From assembly GCA_964030785.1 (NCBI GenBank), contig OZ034971.1:11832579-11896578 (forward strand): DNA of 64,000 bases. Direction: 5' to 3'. A program made the translations under genes and the position numbers. The notes beneath the pieces are model-generated. The model worked only from the letters and a program-made list of their open reading frames with translations. It had not been told where the DNA came from and did not search any database. The DNA comes from Siderastrea siderea. Its lineage: Eukaryota; Cnidaria; Anthozoa; Scleractinia; Rhizangiidae. Shown piece after piece: positions 37,701 through 49,700 of this stretch; positions within the stretch are counted from its first letter, which is position 1; each line of letters opens with the position of its first letter.

Positions 37701-40700
37701 ACTCAGTGCAGAATGAAAATTTTAGGTACACCAAATGACGGTTCAGTGTAGTTGTGATAGAATGAAGCACGCCCAGTTTCTGACGTCTGGATCAACACTT
37801 TTTATTCATTTGTATTATCATTAGCAACATTTCTTGTTGAAACTGGCTAAAAGTTTCTATTTTATTTTTCTTTATTTTCCCACATTACACTACTTCCTTA
37901 AACCTTAAGTTTGCGGCCATCTTAAACTTGTATTTTCAACGTAAAGCAAAGTTACAACGACACAATGGTCTATTTCACTCGTTTTCATGAACATTGGCTG
38001 GTTCCTGTGGAACTCTTGCAGCATCAACGTCGTTGCTTCCTGTCGAGCCCTTGCAGCAAAAGATTTGTTTGAATCGCTTTCGATAACTGGAACTTTGGAA
38101 AGCATACAACAATGGATTAAAAAACGAATTGGCATTAAGAAGAAATCGAACCGTTCTATGAGCAAAGTACAACACTTCAAGGTTGTCAGCTACGCTAGTT
38201 TTGTCTATAGCAGTCAAGTAGATAAAGAATAACGAAAACGGCAGAGTACATACAATAAACAGCATTGTAAGCGATACTAAGAGCTTAAAAACCTGTTTCT
38301 TTGAGCGCTGATCGCTCAGGGCTTTACTGCTTGGACCACTCGTTGGTGTAGGACAAATTGTGTTTGTGCTGAACAGTTCACGAAATGTTTTAAAGTAACA
38401 AAAGCAAACTAGCATGCAAGGAATTATTCCAAAGAAGACGCATTTATAAATTATAAAGCCCTTATGACGGAAATATTCATCAAGACTCCATGGGCGTTTA
38501 CATGGGTAAATTGATCGACGGTCAGGCTCTATCGTATTTGTCATAAAGTCAGGAATGCAGGATAATACAGCGAATACCCACAAAAATGCAACCACATGAG
38601 GAACTCTTCGTTTCGCTAATATTATTTCAGTGTTGAAGGGCTTCACCAGAGCGAGATATCGCTCTACGGCAAGAGTGCAGACTGTTAAGGCACCAACGTT
38701 TATTGTAATTGGGACCAGTGCATTTCCCGCAAAGAATTTGCAAAGAAAATCTCCCAGCGTTTTGTCAAGACGCATTTTGTTCAGGGAGAAGTCATACATT
38801 CCCGGGCAAAGCAACAGAGTCGTTAGATCTGCAACAGCCAAATTCATCAAGAGATAGTTGGTCGTCGTGTGCCTGGAAGGTGTTTTTCGCACGATGGCGA
38901 CTATCATGCAGTTGGCTGGAACACCGATGATGACGATAAATGAATACACCACGGCGAATGCTATATCTTGACCAGAAATATGACTGTTGTTGTAACCTGA
39001 CGAGTTGTTTGATGCCATGGTAAAACATATTAAACTGCGGAACTGAGAATCACAACTATTTATGTTTTTTACTTCGGGTGGAGTTGACGTGCGTGGGTTT
39101 GCTTAGCATTATTGTGACTAACAACGTCGAGCTAAATACATGTAATTTATGCTTTTAGTCACAAGCAGTTACTATTAAAACGTTCACAATGATGGAAAGT
39201 TCATCTTCGGTAGCAATTAGTCCAAAAAAAATACAGATATTAGGAGAACGAAATCCACTAAGTTTCCATCTGTTCAGTATGTTGTTTTCCTTCAATATCA
39301 ACTCTGCATTTATTTCTCCCGCCTTTCCGTTCATTTCGTATATTGTCAGGCAAGTTCTACAGAAGTTCTGTCAAAGACTTTTTCTGCTTTGGGTAAAATT
39401 AAAAGGTTGGTTTTAGACTTTATAAAGTCTTTGGAAAGTTACAACTTGCGCAGTTAACTGACAGTTGTAATGAGTTGAAGGGTCTTCCTGTTTACCTTGG
39501 TACGCTGTTTCGAGAAGATCACTTTACACTGGTCATACTAGCCATACATAATATGGGATTCTTCCAAAATTAAAAAAAAAAATTCTTAACGTTTTATGGC
39601 ATGTTGTTGTTTATCGTATATTATAACAATGTTGTTCTGATATTATTTCAGAGATACTCAAGAAAGATATAGATGTAACATTTTCAAACACTATCATTTG
39701 GTCCTACACTTTTCTAAGGTTCTCGTTATACCGAGAAATTCCTGTTATTTGGGTTTGTACTAAGTGCTTTACTACATGAAAAATGTACATGAAGAAGACA
39801 AAAACTACAGTAGAATATATTTGCGCTTATTGAGTCGACCATTTTATACTTTTGTATAATTATGTTTCTTCGTGTCTGTGGACAGATGGTTCAATTTATT
39901 CCAAATGGCAACTTTCATCACGCATTTCTTAAGTCATTCGCATTCGGATCTAAGTAGCTTTGTAAGAAAATAAAACTAACAATGGTCATCTACGTTCATG
40001 AAGAGTGGAAACGAGTTCTACTTTTTGTACCCTTTCAACCGCCAACGAACTCTATTTCTTTTTCTTCACTGTTATACAAAGCACGCCCATCTTTCTGACG
40101 TCTGGATCAACACTTTTTATTCATTTGTATTATCATTGGCAACATTTCTTGTTGAAACTGTCCAAAAGTTTCTTTATTTTATTTTTTCTTTCATTTCCCT
40201 TATTAAACTACTTCCTTAAACCTTGCGTTTGCGGCCATTTTAAACTTATATTTTCAACGTAAAGCTAAGTTACAACGACACAATTACACGGGCCCGCTGT
40301 ATTTGGCCTCAGCTGTTGCGGTGTCCTTGCCTACCCCCTTCTTTAGTTTAGTTACGTTGAATGTTTTGTTTTCTTTGGCGAAGCTAATAAAATAAAATAA
40401 AAATAAAATAAAATATTTCACTCGTTTTCATGAACGTTGGCTAGTTCCTGTCCAACTCTTGCACAATGAACGTCGTCGAACGTCTTTATAAAGTATTTGG
40501 AAAGTTACAACTTGCGCAGTTAACTGACCAATGAAATGGGTTGAAAAGTCTTCCTGTTTAACTTGGTACGCTGTTTCGAGAAGATCACTTTACACCGGTC
40601 ATACTAGCAATACATAATATGGGATTCTTCCAAAATTTAAAAAAAAAAAATCTTAACGTTTTATGGCATGTTGTTGTTTATCGTTTATTATAACAATGTT

Positions 40701-43700
40701 GTTCTGATATTATTTCAGAGATACTCAAGAAAGATATAAATGTAAAATTTTCAAACACTATTATTTGGTCCTACACTTTTCTAAGGTTCTCGTTTCACGA
40801 GAAATTCCTGTTATTTGGGTTTGTACTAAGTGCTCTACTACATGAAAAATGTACATGAAGACAAAAACTACAGTAGAATATATTTGTCGCTTAGTGAGTC
40901 GACCATTTTATACTATTGTCTAATTATGTTTCTTCGTGTCTGTAGACAGATGGTTCAGTTTATTCCAAATGGCAACTTTCATCACGCATTTCTTAAGTCA
41001 TTCGCATTCGGATCTAAGTAGCTTTATAAGAAAATAAAAATAACAATGGTCATCTACGTTCATGAAGAGTGGAAACGAGTTCTACTTTTTGTACCCTTTC
41101 AACCGCCAACGAACTCTATTTCTTTTTCTTCACTGTTATACAAAGCACGCCCATCTTTCTGACGTCTGGATCAACGCTTTTTATTCATTTGTATTATCAT
41201 TAGCAACATTTCTTGTTGAAACTGTCTAAAAGTTTCTTTATTTTATTTTTTCTTTCATTTCCCTTATTAAACTACTTCCTTAAACCTTGAGTTTGCGGCC
41301 ATTTTAAACTTATATTTTCAACGTAAAGCTAAGTTACAACGACACAATGGTCTATTTCACTCGTTTTCATGAACTTTGGCTAGTTCCTGTCGAACTCTTG
41401 CACAATGAACGTCGTTGGTTCCTGTCGAACTCTTGCAGCAAAAGATTCCTTTTAATCGCTTTCAATAATTGGAACTTTGGAAAGCATACATCAATGGATT
41501 AAAAAACGAATTGGCATAGAGAAGAAATCGAACCGTTCTATGAGCAACGTACAACACTTCAAGGTTGTCAGCTACGCTAGTTTCGTCTATAGCAGTTAAG
41601 TAGATAAAGAATAACGAAAACGGCAGAGTACATACAATAAACAGCAGTGTAAGCGATACTAAGAGCTTAAAAACCTGTTTCTTTGAGCGCTGATCGCTCA
41701 GGGCTTCACTCCTTGGACCACTCGTTGGTGTAGGACAACTTGTGTTAGTGCTGAACAGTTCACGAAAGGTTTTAAAGTAACAAAAAGAAACCAGCATGCA
41801 AGGAATTATTCCAAAGAAGACGCATTTATAAATTATAAAGCCCTTATGATAGAAATATTCTTCAAGACTCCATGGGCGTTTACATGGGTAAATTGATCGA
41901 ACGTCAGGTTCTATCGTATTTGTCATAAAGTCAGGAATGCAGGATAATACAGCAAATACCCACAAAAATGCAACTACATGAGTAATTCTTCGTTTCGCTA
42001 ATGTTATTTCAGTGTTGAAGGGCTTCACCAGAGCGAGATATCGCTCTACGGCAAGAGTGCAGACTGTTAAGGCACCAACGTTTATTGTAAATGGGACCAG
42101 TGCATTTCCCACAAAGAATTTGCAAAGAAAATCTCCTAGCGTTTTGTCAAGACGCATTTTGTTCAGGGAGAAGTCATACATTCCCGGGCAAAGCAACAGA
42201 GTCGTTAGATCTGCAACAGCCAAATTCATCAAGAGATAGTTGGTCGTCGTGTGCCTGGAAGGCGTTTTTCGCACAATGGTGATTATCATGCAGTTGGCTG
42301 GAACACCGATGATGACGATAAATGAATACATCACGGCGAATGCTATATCTTGACCAGAAAGATGACTGTTGTTGTAACCTGACGAGTTGTTTGATGCCAT
42401 GGTAAAACATACTAGACTTCGGAACTGACAATCACAACTGTTTATGTTGTTTACTTTGGGTGGAGTTGACGTGTGTGGGTTTGCTTACCAGTATTGTGAC
42501 TAACAACGTCGAGCTAAATACATGTAATTTATGCTTTTAGTCACAAGCAGTTACTATTAAAACGTTCACAATGATGGAAAGTTGATCTTCGGTAGCAATT
42601 AGTCCAAAAAAAAAACAGATATTAGGAGAACGAAATCCACTAAGTTTCCATCTGTTCAGTATGTTGTTTTCCTTCAATATCAACTCTGCATTTATTTCTC
42701 CCGCCTTTCCGTTCATTTTGTATATTGTCAGGCAAGTTTTACAGAAGTTCTGTCAAAGACTTTTTCTGCTTTGGGTAAAATTAAAAGGTTGGTTTTAGAC
42801 TTTATAAAGTCTTTGGAAAGTTACAACTTGCGCAGTTAACTGACAGTTGTAATGGGTTGAAAAGTCTTCCTGTTTACCTTGGTACGCTGTTTCGAGAAAA
42901 TCACTTTACACTGGTCATACTAGCCATACATAATATGGGATTCTTCCAAAATTTAAAAAAAAAATCTTAACGTTTTATGGCATGTTGTTGTTTATCGTAT
43001 ATTATAACAATGTTGTTCTGATATTATTTCAGTGATACTCAAGAAAGATATAAATGTAAACTTTTCAAACACTATTATTTGGTCCTACACTTTTCTAAGG
43101 TTCTCGTTTCACGAGAAATTCCTGTTATTTGGGTTTGTACTAAGTACTCTACTACATGAAAAATGTACATGAAGACAAAAGCTACAGTAGAATATATTTG
43201 TCGCTTAGTGAGTCGACCATTTTATACTATTGTCTAATTATGTTTCTTCGTGTCTGTAGACAGATGGTTCAATTTATTCCAAATGGCAACTTTCATCACG
43301 CATTTCTTAAGTCATTCGCATTCGGATCTAAGTAGCTTTATAAGAAAATAAAAATAACAATGGTCATCTACGTTCATGAAGAGTGGAAACGAGTTCTACT
43401 TTTTGTACCCTTTCAACCGCCAACGAACTCTATTTCTTTTTCTTCACTGTTATACAAAGCACGCCCATCTTTCTGACGTCTGGATCAACACTTTTTATTC
43501 ATTTGTATTATCATTAGCAACATTTCTTGTTGAAACTGTCTAAAAGTTTCTTTATTTTATATTTTCTTTCATTTCCCTTATTAAACTACTTCCTTAAACC
43601 TTACGTTTGCGGCCATTTTAAACTTATATTTTCAACGTAAAGCTAAGTTACAACGACACAATGGTCTATTTCACTCGTTTTCATGAACTTTGGCTAGTTC

Positions 43701-46700
43701 CTGTCGAACTCTTGCACAATGAACGTCGTTGGTTCCTGTCGAACTCTTGCAGCAAAAGATGCCTTTTAATCGCTTTCAATAATTGGAACTTTGGAAAGCA
43801 TACATCAATGGATTAAAAAACGAATTGGCATAGAGAAGAAATCGAACCGTTCTATGAGCAACGTACAACACTTCAAGGTTGTCAGCTACGCTAGTTTTGT
43901 CTATAGCAGTTAAGTAGATAAAGAATAACGAAAACGGCAGAGTACATACAATAAACAGCAGTGTAAGCGATACTAAGAGCTTAAAAACCTGTTTCTTTGA
44001 GCGCTGATCGCTCAGGGCTTCACTCCTTGGACCACTCGTTGGTGTACGACAACTTGTGTTAGTGCTGAACAGTTCACGAAAAGTTTTAAAGTAACAAAAA
44101 GAAACCAGCATGCAAGGAATTATTCCAAAGAAGACGCATTTATAAATTATAAAGCCCTTATGATAGAAATATTCTTCAAGACTCCATGGGCGTTTACATG
44201 GGTAAATTGATCGAACGTCAGGTTCTATCGTATTTGTCATAAAGTCAGGAATGCAGGATAATACAGCAAATACCCACAAAAATGCAACTACATGAGTAAT
44301 TCTTCGTTTCGCTAATGTTATTTCAGTGTTGAAGGGCTTCACCAGAGCGAGATATCGCTCTACGGCAAGAGTGCAGACTGTTAAGGCACCAACGTTTATT
44401 GTAAATGGGACCAGTGCATTTCCCACAAAGAATTTGCAAAGAAAATCTCCCAGCGTTTTGTCAAGACGCATTTTGTTCAGGGAGAAGTCATACATTCCCG
44501 GGCAAAGCAACAGAGTCGTTAGATCTGCAACAGCCAAATTCATCAAGAGATAGTTGGTCGTCGTGTGCCTGGAAGGTGTTTTTCCCACAATGGTGATTAT
44601 CATGCAGTAGGCTGGAACACCGATGATGACGATAAATGAATACATCACGGCGAATGCTATATCTTGACCAGAAAGATGACTGTTGTTGTAACCTGACGAG
44701 TTATTTGATGCCATGGTAAAACACACTAGACTTCGGAACTGACAATCACAACTGTTTATGTTGTTTACTTTGGGTGGAGTTGACGTGTGTGGGTTTGCTT
44801 ATCATTATTGTGACTAACAACGTCGAGCTAAATACATGTAATTTATGCTTTTAGTCACAAGCAGTTACTATTAAAACGTTCACAATGATGGAAAGTTGAT
44901 CTTCGGTAGCAATTAGTCCAAAAAAAAATACAGATATTAGGAGAACGAAATCCACTAAGTTTCCATCTGTTCAGTATGTTGTTTTCCTTCAATATCAACT
45001 CTGCATTTATTTCTCCCGCCTTTCCGTTCATTTTGTATATTGTCAGGCAAGTTTTACAGAAGTTCTGTCAAAGACTTTTTCTGCTTTGGGTAAAATTAAA
45101 AGGTTGGTTTTAGACTTTATAAAGTCTTTGGAAAGTTACAACTTGCGCAGTTAACTGACAGTTGTAATGGGTTGAAAAGTCTTCCTGTTTACCTTGGTAC
45201 GCTGTTTCGAGAAAATCACTTTACACTGGTCATACTAGCCATACATAATATGGGATTCTTCCAAAATTAAAAAAAAAAATATTAACGTTTTATGGCATGT
45301 TGTTGTTTATCGCATATTATAACAATGTTGTTCTGATATTATTTCAGTGATACTCAAGAAAGATATAAATGTAAAATTTTCAAACACTATTATTTGGTCC
45401 TACACTTTTCTAAGGTTCTCGTTTCACGAGAAATTCCTGTTATTTGGGTTTGTACTAAGTGCTTTACTACATGAAAAATGTACATGAAGACAAAAACTAC
45501 AGTAGAATATATTTGTCGCTTAGTGGGTCGACCATTTTATACTATTGTCTAATTATGTTTCTTCGTGTCTGTAGACAGATGGTTCAATTTATTCCAAATG
45601 GCAACTTTCATCACGCATTTCTTAAGTCATTCGCATTCGGATCTAAGTAGCTTTATAAGAAAATAAAAATAACAATGGTCATCTACGTTCATGAAGAGTG
45701 GAAACGAGTTCTACTTTTTGTACCCTTTCAACCGCCAACGAACTCTGTTTCTTTTTCTTCACTGTTATACAAAGCACGCCCATCTTTCTGACGTCTGGAT
45801 CAACGCTTTTTATTCATTTGTATTATCATTAGCAACATTTCTTGCTGAAACTGTCTAAAAGTTTCTTTATTTTATTTTTTCTTTCATTTCCCTTATTAAA
45901 CCACTTCCTTAAACCTTGAGTTTGCGGCCATTTTAAACTTATATTTTCAACGTAAAGCTAAGTTACAACGACACAATGGTCTATTTCACTCGTTTTCATG
46001 AACGTTGGCTAGTTCCTGTCGAACTCTTGCACAATGAACGTCGTTGGTTCTTGTCGAACTCTTGCAGCAAAAGATTCCTTTTAATCGCTTTCGATAATTG
46101 GAACTTTGGAAAGCATACAACAGTGGATTAAAAAACGAATTGGCATAGAGAAGAAATCGAACCGTTCTATGAGCAACGTACAACACTTCAAGGTTGTCAG
46201 CTACGCTAGTTTCGTCTATAGCAGTTAAGTAGATAAAGAATAACGAAAACGGCAGAGTACATACAATAAACAGCAGTGTAAGCGATACTAAGAGCTTAAA
46301 AACCTGTTTCTTTGAGCGCTGATCGCTCAGGGCTTCACTCCTTGGACCACTCGTTGGTGTAGGACAAATTGTGTTAGTGCTGAACAGTTCACGAAAGGTT
46401 TTAAAGTAACAAAAGGAAACCAACATGCAAGGAATTATTGCAAAGAACACGCATTTATAAATTATAAAGCCCTTATGATAGAAATATTCTTCAAGACTCC
46501 ATGGGCGTTTACATGGGTAAATTGATCGACGTTCAGGTTCTATCGTATTTGTCATAAAGTCAGGAATGGAGGATAATACAGCGAATACCCACAGAAATGC
46601 AACCACATGAGGAACTCTTCGTTTCGCTAATATTATTTCAGTGTTGAAGGGCTTCACCAGAGCGAGATATCGCTCTACGGCAAGAGTGCAGACTGTTAAG

Positions 46701-49700
46701 GCACCAACGTTTATTGTAAATGGGACCAGTGCATTTCCCACAAAGAATTTGCAAAGAAAATCTCCCAGCGTTTTGTCAAGACGCATTTTGTTCAGGGAGA
46801 AGTCATACATTCCCGGGCAAAGCAACAGAGTCGTTAGATCTGCAACAGCCAAATTCATCAAGAGATAGTTGGTCGTCGTGTGCCTGGAAGATGTTTTTCG
46901 TACAATGGTGATTATCATGCAGTTGGCTGGAACACCGATGATGACGATAAATGAATACATTACGGCGAATGCTATATCTTGACCAGAAAGATGACTATTG
47001 TTGTAAACTGACGAATTGTTTGATGCCATGGTAAAACATATTAAACTGCGGAACTGAGAATCACAACTATTTATGTTTTTTACTTCGGGTGGAGTTGACG
47101 TGTGTGGGTTTGCTTAGCATTATTGTGACAACGTCGAGCTAAATAATTCATGCTTTTAGTTGCAAACAGTTAGTATTAAAACGTTCAGAATGATGGAAAG
47201 TTGATCTTCGGTGGCAGTTAGTCCACTAAGTTTTCACCTGTTCAGTATCTTGCTTTCCTTCAATATCAACTCTGTACTTATTTATCCCACCTTTTCGTTC
47301 ATTTTGTGTATTGTCATGCAAGTTTTACAGAAGTTCTCTCAAAGATTTTTTCTGCTTTGGATAAAATTAAAAGGTTGGTTTTAAACTTTTTAAAGTCATT
47401 GGAAAGTTGCAGCTTGCACAATTAACTGACAGTTTTAATGGCTCGAAACGTCTTCCTGTTTAACTTAATACGCTGTTCCGAGGTAATCACTTTACATCGG
47501 CCATACTAGCCATATATAATATGAGATTCTTCCAAAAGAAAAAACATCTTTTCTTAACGCTTTATGGCATGTTGTTGTTTATCGATTAACAATGTTGTTC
47601 TGATATTATTTCAGTGATACTGAAGTTCAAAGATATGAACGTAACATTTTCACAGTATTATTTGGTCCTACACTTTTCCATGGTTCTCGTTATGTAACAG
47701 AAATTTCTGTTATGTGGGTGGGTACTAACTGCTTTACTACATGAAAACTGTACGTGAAAAAGGCAAAAACTACAGTAGAATATATCTGTCGCTTAGTGAG
47801 AAGACTGTTTCATACTGTCTAATTATGTTTCTTCGTCTCTGTAGACAGATGGTTCAATTTATTCCAAATGGCAACTGTTCATCACGCATTTCTTAAGTCA
47901 TTCGCATTAGTATCTAAGTAGCTTTAAAAGAAAATAAAAATAACAATGGTCATTTACGTTCATGAAGAGTGGAAACGAGTTCTACTTTTTGTATCCTTTC
48001 AACTTCCAGTGAAGTCTATTTCTATTTCTTCACTGTTATACAGTGGGCGTCAGGAGTCATGGTGGGCGTTTTGCAACGATTGACAATCGCAAAAACTAGG
48101 AAAACAGCGAGTGTCATTTCTACAATCATTACTGATGAAATTTGTAACCTCCCTAACACCGTTCGGTCAAAAACGACACAAATATATCTTAATCTACTAA
48201 CGTGATATTTAGGCTTCGTGAGATTTTGAAGCACATTTAGTAAACAGGACGCTTTAGTCATCAATGCGACATGTCTGATTTTAAAATTTGCACGAAAACC
48301 CGGAACTTCTTAATAATACTTCTTATCATACCTGGTGAGAACACTTCTCTTCACTACTTACCGATAAGACAAGCAATGGTACAACTAAAAGCAGAGTAAA
48401 AATCAAAACAAAACAAAAAAACAAAAACAAAACAAAAACATACCCTTTGTCGTCTGTGAGCAAAACATTGCTTTGAGAATAATCCGTATTGCCTGTCTGC
48501 ACTGGTTCTTGTGTTGCAAGGTCATCAGCCGCTTCAAAATATGACGACGAAGAGGAAGATGATGACATTTTAACAAGAGCTGTGACAGACATATCACCAT
48601 TTAGTGTCTTGATAGAGCTTGAATTCAGCTTAGCGGCCCCCACATGCTCCCTCATGTAGTCTTCTATGCTGCGAAGAGGTAGAACTGGTTTTTCCTGTCC
48701 TGGTGACGACACTAGCACTGTCATGGAGCTGCCACAGTCGGGACAGAGAAGATCATCTGAGTTTGCCGGCCTTGTAAACTCAGCGGAGCACTTCAAGCAC
48801 TGAAGTAATGCAAACAAAGCAAAGAGAGTTATCATCTGGTTGACTGCCTTCAGTCAGAAAATGTTGTTCTAACTTTTGAATCTGTGGATGAAATCCGAAA
48901 GTGTGACCATTCAAATGAAAGCTACTGCGCAGTACTTTCCTGTGGTGCTGTTGATTGTGCTGAACAAGAAGGTTCCAACTTTTGAGTCCATAAAAAATTC
49001 TTACGTTTAATCAAATAAATGAAAGCTACTGGTGCAATAATTTCTCTCACGCTGTTCGTTTTTCGATTTTTCAATTTGAATTTCATTCCTGAAAATTGTC
49101 ATGATTCCATTTTGCAACCTCTCATTTTATTGTACAAGGTGGTTGTAAGTTTTGAGTATGTGGATAAAATCCTAAAGAGTGACCACTTAAAGGAACTATG
49201 TCACGGTATTTTCATTCACTTTTCTCATCTGACAAAACTATTTTCTCATTTAAGGAAACCTCACAATAATAGTTTCCTTAGGTAGAGAATGGATTACGAA
49301 TGACAAACTTGAAAAAACTTGCCCATGTTTTCAAGATGTGTTATCCGTGACGTAGCTCCTTTAAAGGAAACGTATTGAGTAGTTATGTACTGTCCTGATG
49401 AATTGTTACAGTGTACATTGTATGCTGTACAAGGTAGTTTTCACTTGAATCTGTGGTTGATTTACAAAACTGTGACCATTTATAAATAAAACCTGTTTAG
49501 CAGTGCTTTCCTTTGGTACTGTTACATTACATTACATTGAATGCTTCTGAGGGGTACTTTATTGCAGCTCTCTTTATCACGCTGTGCTTTCGTAGTGCTT
49601 TCGTAGTGCTTTCGAAGTGCAAAAATAAAGTTACCAAAAATACTCACAGCATGGTAACCCTTTGAATACAGTTCAGAAGAAGTTATCAATACTTAAGCTC

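Larger units (their letters stand above)
40005..47969. repeat. Tandem duplication array carrying the GPCR genes
   Basis: A shared flank landmark (GTGGAAACGAGTTCTAC) recurs at 40005, 41069, 43383, 45698 and 47969, giving unit lengths of 1064, 2314, 2315 and 2271 bp. The short unit is the one that lost its receptor. Flanks as well as coding sequence are nearly identical, so the duplications are recent or homogenised. Receptor copy 1 lies just left of the first landmark and has the same flanks in a more diverged form. Confidence 0.85.
35437..48443 (-). other. STK11IP: 13-kb STK11IP intron hosting the GPCR array
   Basis: The donor at 48443 (AAAGG then GTATGT) and the acceptor at 35437 (TGTGTAG) share phase 2, and the flanking exons hold adjacent parts of STK11IP. 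Apart from the receptors it holds an 81-bp hairpin (36227-36307), a poly-C run (37174-37191) and AT-rich sequence; 35580-37900 shows no other gene. Confidence 0.85.

Noticed and set aside
38630..46911. Antisense 63-75 residue frames repeated under each receptor (MLKGFTRARYRS... and MGPVHFPQ...)
   Set aside because: They lie opposite the conserved TM2-TM3 coding sequence and repeat only because the receptors do.
48326..48835. Separate secreted protein starting MITLFALFALL
   Set aside because: The hydrophobic start is intron sequence ahead of the acceptor at 48800; the exon proper matches the STK11IP cysteine cluster and joins in phase with the exon at 50184-50110.
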